Positions 25,081-32,162 of a stretch of 34,693 bases of DNA are shown one piece after another (the stretch's first letter is position 1; every line of letters starts with the position of its first letter). Both the position numbers and the translations under genes were made by a program. This stretch comes from an uncultured Lachnospiraceae bacterium (GTDB lineage: Bacteria > Bacillota > Clostridia > Lachnospirales > Lachnospiraceae). The stretch lies in assembly GCA_949155905.1 (NCBI GenBank), contig CASCWU010000032.1:1-34693 (forward strand), read 5' to 3'. The notes under the pieces are model-generated. The model had not been told where the DNA came from, did no database searches, and worked only from the letters and a program-made list of their open reading frames with translations.

Positions 25081-26765
25081 AAAAACGTATAGAAGAGAAC
25101 AGGGAAGAGAATGGAAACGGAAAGAGAAGAGAGACGGAGAGAGAACATCAGAATCCAGAGGAGAAAAAAAGGGAGATCCAACAAGAAAAGTCAGGAGAAA
25201 CCAGGAGGGAACAGTCCTGGAACAGTGGAGCTTTAGAAGCCTGTCTGGAGGAGTCGCTCCCGGCGGACATCAATCCATGGAAAAGGCCGGTTAGCTTTCT
25301 GGTATGGGGAATTCTTCTGCTGACGATTCGGCTTGAATTCTGGAAGCTTGGTTTTCTCCTGCCGGCGTTAGGACATCTGTTTTTGTATCTGGGACTTAGG
25401 AGTCTGCGCCAGGAAAATAAGTGGTTTTTTGCTTCCTGGTGGATTTCTATACTCAGTCTGTCTGTTGATACGGTTTGGCTTATCTGGCTGGCCACTCCAT
25501 CGGCAGCCTCGGTTTTTCCGATACAGGGCTATCAGGCAATATGGGAAATTGGCTGGCGGTTTTCTCTTTTCTTTTGCTTCCGTCAGGGGCTAAAGGCCGT
25601 GTACGAAAAGGCAGAGCGGTTCGGGGGGGAACAGGAACCAGAGGAAAGGCGCGATCCCGTTCTTTGGATGATGGTATGGCATTCGGTTTTTCTACTCTTA
25701 TTTCTGTTTCCGATATTCCAGAGATGGCTGACAGCGCTGCTGATCGTAGCGGCATTTTTGGCGATTCTCCGGCAGCTTTATTTGCTCGGCGGAAGCCTTG
25801 GGGATGCCGGATATCGGCTGGAGCCTGTGCCTGTCCGGATAGGAAGCCGTCCGTTATCCGCCTGCTATTTTGCTGTCCTGTTGGCCGCTGTTTTAGGCTG
25901 CTGCGTATGGTATTCTCATCCTGCTATGCAGGGGGAGCGGACGGATTCGGAAAGGGCAGAAAGGCTAAAGCAGTTGCAGGCGGAGTCATCAGACGGGGAG
26001 AAAATCGGGCAAAGGCTTTGCAGCCTGGGCTTTCCGGCGGAGCTTTTAGCGGATTTGACCGAAGAAGAATTGGAGTTGTTAAAGGAAGCTGCTTCGGTTC
26101 ATGTGGAAACGGAGGAGTTATTATTCCATCCGAGGCAGATATGGGTAAAAACCGGCGATCATTCTTATAATTATTCCTATTATGAAGAAAAGCGGCATCG
26201 GCTGGATATTACAATGGTGTTTGTCGAGCTGCCACAGACAGAAGTGTATACCGTCGTTTTCTGGCAATGGGGACAGGGAAATCCCTGGTGGCAGGATGCG
26301 TTTTACTTTCAGGGAGAAGACGGGACAGAGTTAGTAGGAGGAAGCCTGTTGTATGAAAAACAGGGCGTGGACTACCGGGCGGAGATACCAGAGCTTGGTT
26401 ATCAGACAAGCGCAGGGATTATTTGGGAGGAAAACCAGGTAATAACCGGAAAGGTAAGCTATCCCTTCGGCTCCGGGAGCCAGCGAGGGTATCTGCTCTG
26501 TCATGCCTCTTTGCTGCCGGAGAAGGAGAATCCTTTAGAAAACGGAAACGATTCCGCCTCAAAGGAAGGTGATGCTTTGGAAGTCAGAAAAACGATACCG
26601 GTGAGAGGAATTTTAACCTATTACCATGATAACCTTCCGTTTCATTTTCCTTATGAAGATACCCAGAGAGGATTGTTAGAAAAACGGTACGCAGGCAGTA
26701 AGTATCAAAGGCTCAGTTTTTTAGGCTGCGAGCTGGATTTGCAGAGAATGGAGAGATTGGATTGA
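25077..26765 (+). CDS. Polytopic membrane protein, probable anti-sigma factor
   Basis: The protein has 562 residues. The first 60 residues are cytosolic and very rich in Glu, Lys and Arg. About seven hydrophobic helices follow to residue 285 (for example WGILLLTIRLEFWKLGFLL, ISILSLSVDTVWLIWLA, SVFLLLFLFPIF, YFAVLLAAVLGCCVWY). The last 275 residues form an extracytoplasmic domain containing LCSLGFPAELLADLTEEELELL and several Trp/Tyr-rich strands. The ATGA overlap with the sigma gene, with GGAGG 6 nt upstream, argues for coupled translation and a regulatory role. A longer frame in the same register begins inside the sigma gene and is not used. I do not recognise the family. Confidence 0.7.
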   Translation: MKKRIEENREENGNGKRRETEREHQNPEEKKREIQQEKSGETRREQSWNSGALEACLEESLPADINPWKRPVSFLVWGILLLTIRLEFWKLGFLLPALGHLFLYLGLRSLRQENKWFFASWWISILSLSVDTVWLIWLATPSAASVFPIQGYQAIWEIGWRFSLFFCFRQGLKAVYEKAERFGGEQEPEERRDPVLWMMVWHSVFLLLFLFPIFQRWLTALLIVAAFLAILRQLYLLGGSLGDAGYRLEPVPVRIGSRPLSACYFAVLLAAVLGCCVWYSHPAMQGERTDSERAERLKQLQAESSDGEKIGQRLCSLGFPAELLADLTEEELELLKEAASVHVETEELLFHPRQIWVKTGDHSYNYSYYEEKRHRLDITMVFVELPQTEVYTVVFWQWGQGNPWWQDAFYFQGEDGTELVGGSLLYEKQGVDYRAEIPELGYQTSAGIIWEENQVITGKVSYPFGSGSQRGYLLCHASLLPEKENPLENGNDSASKEGDALEVRKTIPVRGILTYYHDNLPFHFPYEDTQRGLLEKRYAGSKYQRLSFLGCELDLQRMERLD

Positions 26766-26860
26766 TAGAAAACAGCAAAGGCAGTACAAATGTTCTTTTG
26801 TAAATTTGTCCGAAAATTGGTAAGAAAGTTTGTAAAAGATACCGTGGAAGCTTAAAAAAA

Positions 26861-26873
26861 ATTTTGTTATACT
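26861..26873 (+). promoter_or_regulatory. Extended -10 promoter for the esterase
   Basis: TATACT (26868-26873) is preceded by TGT (26865-26867), an extended -10 arrangement. No good -35 is present. A start near 26880 would give a leader of nearly 200 nt. Confidence 0.45.
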
Positions 26874-26884
26874 ATAACTAATTC

Positions 26885-27062
26885 CGTCGGTATTTTTACG
26901 GGACGAAGTCCATCTTTGATGGACTCAAACAGCAGAATTCTGCGGGACTTAAACAGCGGAATATCGAACTGGATACAGTTGGATTTGCAGACGCGCCTGC
27001 TTTGCGGCTGAAAATTCAACTTGAGGAAGGTATCCAGGGAGAAATTCTGCGGGACTTAAAAT
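26885..27062 (+). repeat. Structured, repeat-rich leader of the esterase gene
   Basis: The stretch contains an 8-bp hairpin AGTCCATC/GATGGACT (26907-26914/26918-26925) and the palindrome GCAGAATTCTGC (26932-26943). Two tandem 24-bp units (26921-26944 and 26945-26968) start GGACTYAAACAGCRGAAT. An exact 18-bp direct repeat AATTCTGCGGGACTTAAA lies at 26936-26953 and 27043-27060. A long stem sits between those repeats: CTGGATAC/GTATCCAG (26969-26976/27030-27037) enclosing a 13-bp arm pair (26978-26990/27008-27020). No known riboswitch motif was seen. No other gene lies in 26766-27077. Confidence 0.7.
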
Positions 27063-27077
27063 AGGAGGATGAGACCA

Positions 27078-28625
27078 ATGGTAAGACATTTTGTATGTAA
27101 CAACACAGACACAGTTGTGCAGACCCAGGCCGGGAAGCTGCGCGGCTTTATGCAGGACGGAACCTATGTGTTCCAGGGAATCAAATATGCCGATGCAAAG
27201 CGTTTCCAGATGCCGACCCCGGTAGAGCCATGGGAGGGAATCAAGGATGCGCTGGCATACGGTTATGTATGTCCGCTGATGATGCAGGATCACCCGACAA
27301 ACGAGCTGATGGTGCCGCATCGTTACTGGCCGCAGGATGAAAACTGCCAGTACTTGAATGTCTGGACACAGACGCTTTGCCCGAAGGCCAAAAAGCCGGT
27401 TATGGTATGGCTGCACGGCGGCGGCTTCGCTGCTGGTTCTTCGATTGAGCAGGTAGCGTATGACGGGGAAAACATGAGCCGCAACGGGGATGTGGTGGTC
27501 GTATCCATCAACCATCGTCTGAATATTTTAGGCTATCTGGATTTAGAGCCGTTTGGAGAGAAATATAAAAATTCGGCTAATGCCGGGAGCGCCGACATGG
27601 TAGCTGCTCTGCAGTGGATTCATGACAATATTGAAAGCTTCGGCGGCGATCCGGAAAATGTTACGATTTTCGGACAGTCCGGCGGCGGTATGAAGGTCTG
27701 GACGCTGATGCAGACACCAAGTGCAGACGGCCTGTTCCAGAAGGGCGTTGTTCAGAGCGGTTTGATTGACGGCTTCCTGCCTCCGAACGGGGACGGAACC
27801 CATATCGTTAATGCAATGTTAAAGGAGTTAGGCTATGAGGAAGGGGACGCAGAGAAATTAGAGACAGTTCCTTATCCGACCCTTGTAGCAGCTTATCAGA
27901 AGGTATCCATGAAGGTGGCAAAGGAAGGACATTATATCGGTGGAAATCCGATGCCGAACGATTTCTATTTAGGAGATCCGCGCGAGGTAGGCTTCTGCGA
28001 TCACGCAAAAACCATTCCGGTGATGATTGGTACGGTATTCGGTGAGTTCGCCTTTGGCCCTGGCATTGCAGGACGGAATACGATGAGCGAGGACGAAAAG
28101 AAAGCCATGATCCGGGGAAAATACGGAGATGCTTCGGATCGCCTGATCGGGCTGTTCCAGGCTGCATATCCAGAGAAGAATCTGGTTGACCTGATGGTCG
28201 TAGATTCCCTGTTCCGTCAGCCGACGATGGACTTTATCGCCAAGAAATCCGTTCATCAGGAGGCTCCGACCTGGTCTTACGTATTTGCTTATGAATTCCC
28301 GTTTGAGGAAGGAAAACCGGCATGGCACTGTTCTGAAATTCCGTTTGTCTTTGACAATACGAACCTCGTTCCGGTCTGCTGTATCCCTGGCGTATCCGAT
28401 AAGCTGGAGGCACAGATCTTTACTGCATGGATGAATTTTGCAAAGTATGGCAATCCGAATCATCCAGGTATTCCGGAGTGGCCAGCCAGCAAGGAAGGCG
28501 ACGAGGCTACGATGATCTTTGACCGGAAGTGCGAAGTGAAGCACAACTATGACCATGAGCTGGTCAATCTGCATATGGAAGCAGCACCAAAGTTTTCCTT
28601 TGCTGATGTAAAGGTTGAACACTGA
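27078..28625 (+). CDS. Type-B carboxylesterase (alpha/beta hydrolase)
   Basis: This 515-residue protein belongs to the carboxylesterase/cholinesterase family and hydrolyses carboxylic esters. The oxyanion hole is HGGGF from His113, the nucleophile elbow is GQSGGG with Ser201, an acidic residue lies near Glu323 (FGEFAFG), and the catalytic His is in AWHCSEIPFVF (His417). There is no signal peptide, so it should act in the cytoplasm. The start at 27078 is chosen because AGGAGG (27063-27068) is 9 nt away; the ATG at 27069 abuts it. It follows an unusual repeat-rich leader and ends at a strong terminator. In gut clostridia such enzymes may deacylate plant or drug esters; the substrate is unknown. 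Confidence 0.92.
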   Translation: MVRHFVCNNTDTVVQTQAGKLRGFMQDGTYVFQGIKYADAKRFQMPTPVEPWEGIKDALAYGYVCPLMMQDHPTNELMVPHRYWPQDENCQYLNVWTQTLCPKAKKPVMVWLHGGGFAAGSSIEQVAYDGENMSRNGDVVVVSINHRLNILGYLDLEPFGEKYKNSANAGSADMVAALQWIHDNIESFGGDPENVTIFGQSGGGMKVWTLMQTPSADGLFQKGVVQSGLIDGFLPPNGDGTHIVNAMLKELGYEEGDAEKLETVPYPTLVAAYQKVSMKVAKEGHYIGGNPMPNDFYLGDPREVGFCDHAKTIPVMIGTVFGEFAFGPGIAGRNTMSEDEKKAMIRGKYGDASDRLIGLFQAAYPEKNLVDLMVVDSLFRQPTMDFIAKKSVHQEAPTWSYVFAYEFPFEEGKPAWHCSEIPFVFDNTNLVPVCCIPGVSDKLEAQIFTAWMNFAKYGNPNHPGIPEWPASKEGDEATMIFDRKCEVKHNYDHELVNLHMEAAPKFSFADVKVEH

Positions 28626-28653
28626 TAGCAGAGATCGACAGATAGAAAAGAAT

Positions 28654-28693
28654 GCTCAGGCTTTTGCAGATAAGCAGAAGCCTGGGCAATTTT
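28654..28693 (+). terminator. Terminator of the esterase gene
   Basis: A 14-bp stem with two G-U pairs, GCTCAGGCTTTTGC (28654-28667) with GCAGAAGCCTGGGC (28674-28687), has loop AGATAA and is followed by AATTTT. Confidence 0.8.
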
Positions 28694-28711
28694 ATGCACA
28701 AGGCCATATAA

Positions 28712-29110
28712 GAAATTTTTGCCGTTGGATGGCAGATTGCTTCCTGGGAGAAGAACCTGAAGGGCTATGGCGTCCTGGCAAACGAGGCTTCCAAGGCGAT
28801 GAAATGGGTGTACGATGGCATCGAAATGGCAGCCTACGACGAGGAAAACGGGGAGCTGACGGTATTTGTCATCAACCGCGACTGGGAAGAAACAGCGGAA
28901 TTTACCCTGGACATAACAGGGTTAGACGGCTATCGGTTTGAAGGGCATTACCAGATGTTTACCGAGGAGGCAGGGGTACAAAATACCTATGAAGCCCCGG
29001 ATCGGCTGGCGCCGGTAAGAAACGAGGAGACAAGGGCAGAAGGGATGAAGGTAGAGGCGATACTGGAAAAGCTGTCCTGGAATGTATTCCGGTTTGTGAA
29101 GGCAGAGTAA
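28712..29110 (+). pseudogene. C-terminal remnant of a GH51 alpha-L-arabinofuranosidase
   Basis: The frame is open from 28712, directly after an in-frame TAA, to the stop at 29110. From about 28820 it reads IEMAAYDEENGELTVFVINRD, then DITGLDGYRFEGHYQMF and LSWNVFRFVKAE. This matches the C-terminal beta-sandwich of GH51 arabinofuranosidases, which ends in an LSWNV-type motif. The catalytic barrel, about 400 residues, is missing. The best ATG (28799) has only a weak ribosome site. The upstream 30 codons (IFAVGWQIASWEKNLKGYGV) are not clearly GH51. It is a truncated gene fragment behind the esterase terminator. Confidence 0.7.
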
Positions 29111-29133
29111 TTTGCATGGGAAAGAAATAAGAT

Positions 29134-29187
29134 AATCAGGTAGAGAAGGCTGCGAAATTTGCGAAAAGGCCTTCTCTACTTGATTTT
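29134..29187. terminator. Strong hairpin terminator before the Septu genes
   Basis: A 17-bp stem with one G-U pair, AATCAGGTAGAGAAGGC (29134-29150) with GCCTTCTCTACTTGATT (29169-29185), is followed by TTTTCC. It isolates the GH51 remnant from ptuA. A -10-like TATAATATAAT (29201-29211) for ptuA follows directly. Confidence 0.8.
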
Positions 29188-29259
29188 CCGGTTCCTTTGT
29201 TATAATATAATGGAGGAAGAAGAAAAGAGACTGCTGTTGTTTTCCCAGGAGGACGGGTT

Positions 29260-30528
29260 ATGAAAATCAAGGAAATCGTAATTTCAAATTATAAGGCAAT
29301 TCGGGAAATGGAGATTTCATTTGGGCCAGGCATCAATTTGCTGATTGGCGATAATGGGGTTGGAAAAACCTCTGTGCTGGAGGCGATTACGGTAGCGTTT
29401 GGCGATTTTATCAATGGGATGCCTGGAGTGGCGAAAAAGGGAATTACCGCAACCGATGTCAGGATAGATACGCAGCATGTGTCAGACGCCTCTTTGGGGA
29501 TTGTCCATTATACGCCTATTGATATTCAGACCGTTTTTGATACAAAGGAAGGCTTCAAAAAGGGAAAAGTAACGCGCCGGGATGAGACAAGTAATTCCAA
29601 AACCCGTTTTTTAGGAAAAGAAGTGTCGGAATACGCAAAGAAAATAACCAATGATTTATCAGAGGATCTGCCTTTGTTCTGCTATTACAGCACTAACCGC
29701 TTAGCTCCGCCTAAGAGAGAGGATTTTGGAAGTGCCAGTAAAAATAAGCTGAATGGCCGGCGTTGCGGCTATATTGGATGTATGGAAAACAATTTGGATA
29801 TCAAGGCATTGAAATCCTGGTGCCTGAAGATGGAGATGGCGGCGTTCCAGCAAAAAAAGGAGATTGCAGAATATCAGGCGTTTGGCGAGATTGTTTCTTA
29901 TTTTATGTTTCGGATGAATGAGTTGGAGGAAGTGCCAACCATTGCATATTCCAGGGCTTTTGAAGATATCGTATATATCGAGCGGGGAGAGACAATCCCG
30001 ATCAATTATTTAAGCGCCGGGTATCAATCTGTTTTATGGATGATTATGGATATGGCTTTTCGGATGGCAGTTTTAAATCCAGGGAAAAGAGAGCTGAGGG
30101 AAACGGGTGGAATTGTATTGATCGATGAAATTGATACGCACCTACATCCTAAATGGCAATGGAAGATCGTAGAGATACTTCATGAGCTTTTTCCTCATAT
30201 CCAGTTTATATTAGCAACACATTCCCCGATTATCATTTCTTCCAGTAAGGATGTCGTATTGCTGGAAATTGATGCCATGCAGAATGTAAATGAGCTGTCT
30301 GATGCGTATGCTTATTCAGTGGCGGATGTATTGGCTTACCGGCAGGGAAGCTCCGCCATTCCAGAGCATTTAAGGCAGTTGTCAAATCAGTTTGAATTGT
30401 CATTAAATAAGAAAGATTACGAAGAAGCAAAAAAGATAATAAGTCAAATGGCAGAGGCTTACGGAAAGGAAAATAGCCTGGTAAAGAGAGGCTGGTTTAA
30501 GCTGAAGATGGCAGGGGTAGAAGTATGA
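29260..30528 (+). CDS. ptuA: Septu-type ATPase PtuA
   Basis: This 422-residue SMC/ABC-like AAA ATPase begins with IVISNYKAIREMEISFGPGINLLIG. Walker A is GDNGVGKTS (30-38), the signature is YLSAGYQS (250-257), Walker B is VLIDEIDTHLHP (286-297) and the switch His is His321 (LATHSP). The C-terminal 90 residues are helical. This form, paired with an HNH protein overlapping by 4 nt, is the Septu anti-phage system. PtuA is known to assemble into oligomers that hold PtuB and control its nuclease according to the nucleotide state. AGGAGG lies 7 nt before the ATG. No reverse transcriptase is adjacent, so it is not a visible retron. Confidence 0.85.
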   Translation: MKIKEIVISNYKAIREMEISFGPGINLLIGDNGVGKTSVLEAITVAFGDFINGMPGVAKKGITATDVRIDTQHVSDASLGIVHYTPIDIQTVFDTKEGFKKGKVTRRDETSNSKTRFLGKEVSEYAKKITNDLSEDLPLFCYYSTNRLAPPKREDFGSASKNKLNGRRCGYIGCMENNLDIKALKSWCLKMEMAAFQQKKEIAEYQAFGEIVSYFMFRMNELEEVPTIAYSRAFEDIVYIERGETIPINYLSAGYQSVLWMIMDMAFRMAVLNPGKRELRETGGIVLIDEIDTHLHPKWQWKIVEILHELFPHIQFILATHSPIIISSSKDVVLLEIDAMQNVNELSDAYAYSVADVLAYRQGSSAIPEHLRQLSNQFELSLNKKDYEEAKKIISQMAEAYGKENSLVKRGWFKLKMAGVEV

Positions 30529-31304
30529 TATATATTCAAAAGGGAGAACCATCCGAAAGGGTACGCGAGGAACTATTCGCTATCCAGCAGTCAGAAAGGT
30601 GGAAAGAAATAAAAGAAACAGACGTGAATGCAATGCGGTCTGTATTTGATAATGATGTTACATGCAAACCAGAGATTCGAGATGATTTGTTGAGAGAGCA
30701 GCATTTTATCTGTGCTTATTGTATGCAGCCGATTGAGAATGCTCCTCTACATATGAGCATTGAGCATGTAGTTCCATTAAGCAAATGCAAGGACAAGGTT
30801 TTGGATTTTCAAAACTATTTAGGAGTATGTAAGGGTGGAAGAGATCTCCCGAAAAACAAAAAAAGATGTACCTGCTGCGATGAAAGTAAGGGGAATAAAG
30901 AGTTAAAGGCAATCAATCCTTTTGAAAAGGCGCAAATGAACCAGATAAAATATTTGCCTACAGGTGAAATTTATTATGAACGCCAGGAAAAGGATAGCGA
31001 TGCTTTTATAGAAAAGATGGAAGAGGATTTGTATCAAACCTTGCGTTTAAATGGGAAATACGATAAAGAAAAAAGGATGGTAAGACAGGATACCAAAACC
31101 TCTCTGGTAAAAAACAGAAAAGATGTGTATGAAAGCTGTGAGGAGTATATACGGGAGCTTGAGGAGCAAGGGTTACTGACAAAAGAAAAGATAGCCTCGG
31201 ATATACAAGGACTTTTGGAAATGGAACAATACGAAGGATATATTGGTGTTAGAATTTTTTTGTTAAAGCAAATGTATGATTTGTTAGCAGAGGCAGAGAA
31301 GTAA
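30525..31304 (+). CDS. ptuB: Septu-type HNH nuclease PtuB
   Basis: This 259-residue protein has an HNH/McrA-like nuclease in its first half. Zinc cysteines are Cys63/Cys66 (CAYC) and Cys115/Cys118 (CTCC), the catalytic pair is Glu80-His81 (SIEHVVPLS), and Asn97 in QNYLGVC and a DESKGN motif follow. The second half is helical (SDAFIEKMEEDLYQTLRLNGKYD). The layout fits the TIGR02646/PtuB family, the effector of Septu and of retron Ec78. The ATG overlaps the ptuA stop (ATGATA). In defence it would cut DNA or RNA after phage triggers release from PtuA. A terminator overlaps its stop codon. Confidence 0.87.
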   Translation: MIYIQKGEPSERVREELFAIQQSERWKEIKETDVNAMRSVFDNDVTCKPEIRDDLLREQHFICAYCMQPIENAPLHMSIEHVVPLSKCKDKVLDFQNYLGVCKGGRDLPKNKKRCTCCDESKGNKELKAINPFEKAQMNQIKYLPTGEIYYERQEKDSDAFIEKMEEDLYQTLRLNGKYDKEKRMVRQDTKTSLVKNRKDVYESCEEYIRELEEQGLLTKEKIASDIQGLLEMEQYEGYIGVRIFLLKQMYDLLAEAEK

Positions 31305-31325
31305 GGCTTTTCCGCCTCTTTTTTT
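31290..31325 (+). terminator. Terminator of ptuAB
   Basis: GAGGC (31290-31294) pairs with GCCTC (31314-31318), and after one mismatch GAGAAG pairs with CTTTTC around TAAGG. It is followed by seven T. The stop codon of ptuB lies within the hairpin. Confidence 0.75.
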
Positions 31326-31332
31326 ATGCACA

Positions 31333-31442
31333 GCCCCATGCAGAGAAAGCATGCCGCAGAAGCGGCGCATGGGGCGTGCGGCGGGTAGGGTGTGATAAAT
31401 CTTCCCTACTCGATTACGAACATGCAACCAAACCTCTTTTTT
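31333..31442 (+). ncRNA. GC-rich structured intergenic segment, possible small RNA
   Basis: Hairpin 1 has a 9-bp outer stem GCCCCATGC/GCATGGGGC (31333-31341/31367-31375) and an inner 5-bp GCCGC-AGAA-GCGGC (31353-31366). Hairpin 2 is CGGGTAGGG/CCCTACTCG (31382-31390/31404-31412), 9 bp with one G-U. A TTTTTT tract follows at 31437-31442. An alternative fold can pair CATG at 31350 with the 3' arm of hairpin 1. No promoter was found in front of it, so transcription would come from read-through or an unseen start. No gene lies in 31305-31601. Confidence 0.35.
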
Positions 31443-31601
31443 AGCGGTATAGAGTATGAGAGGATCATCGCATGCTTGCCATCTACTATAATGGTAATGC
31501 TATAAATCATGTGAAAAATAGGAGTAAGGCAAACAGCACGGCAGGCGGCAGCCTTGCACCATAGTGGAAAAACGGAAAAACGGAGAACGGGAGGCGGGAG
31601 A

Positions 31602-32162
31602 ATGGAGGATAAGCAGATTGTGGAATTATACTGGGAGCGGGAGGAAGCAGCGATTCGGGAAACCGAGCAGAAATACGGAAACTATTTAACGCAAATTGCC
31701 TACAATATTTTATCCGACTGGGAGGACAGCCGGGAAAGCGTCAACGACACTTACTTTAAGGCATGGAATTCAATTCCGCCGAACCGTCCGGAACCGCTTA
31801 GGCCGTATTTACGAAAGATCCTACGGGAAGCAGCAATCGACCGATACCGGAAAAAGCACCGATTCAAACGTCAGGCGTCGGAATACAGCCTGTCGCTTTC
31901 GGAGCTGGGGGAATGTGTGTCAGGAGGCGATACGACTGAGCAGGAAATCGACCGCCGTCTGCTGGCTGAGGCGATTTCCGCCTATCTGAAAACCCTTTCC
32001 CCGGAGGCTCGCGGCGTCTTTATCGGACGGTATTATTTTATGGATGCGATCCGGGAGGTGGCGGCATATCACGGGATGAGCGAATCCAAGGCCAAAAGTA
32101 TGCTGCACCGCATCCGAAAGGGATTGAAAATACATTTGGAAAAGGAGGGATTTTTTGTATGA
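31602..32162 (+). CDS. ECF-type RNA polymerase sigma factor
   Basis: The protein has 186 residues. Region 2 is at about residues 20-85 (AIRETEQKYGNYLTQIAYNILSDWEDSRESVNDTYFKAWNSIPP, then LRPYLRKILREAAIDRYRKKHRFKR). Region 4 is at about 128-180 (LKTLSPEARGVFIGRYYFMDAIREVAAYHGMSESKAKSMLHRIRKGLKIHL). The start at 31602 is preferred because GGGAGG (31589-31594) lies 7 nt upstream; the frame is open further upstream to 31554 without support. Its stop overlaps the ATG of the next gene (ATGA), a single-pass membrane protein. The pair parallels that at 24469-26765. Confidence 0.87.
   Translation: MEDKQIVELYWEREEAAIRETEQKYGNYLTQIAYNILSDWEDSRESVNDTYFKAWNSIPPNRPEPLRPYLRKILREAAIDRYRKKHRFKRQASEYSLSLSELGECVSGGDTTEQEIDRRLLAEAISAYLKTLSPEARGVFIGRYYFMDAIREVAAYHGMSESKAKSMLHRIRKGLKIHLEKEGFFV

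Noticed and set aside
27969-28622. Long open frame antisense to the esterase
   Set aside because: It is a shadow of a high-confidence gene with catalytic motifs on the plus strand; it has no ribosome site or recognisable domain.
28615-28941. 108-codon frame after the esterase
   Set aside because: It crosses the esterase terminator and has random-looking composition; the GH51-like sequence is in another frame.
29260-31442. A retron (Ec78-like) made of ptuAB plus the structured segment
   Set aside because: No reverse transcriptase frame exists in the window, and the hairpins lack a recognisable msr-msd layout.
31371-31442. The 5' end of a group II intron (GTGCGGCGGG start)
   Set aside because: Only about 70 nt are available before unrelated sequence; no domain V, no intron-encoded protein, and the resemblance is limited to the first bases.
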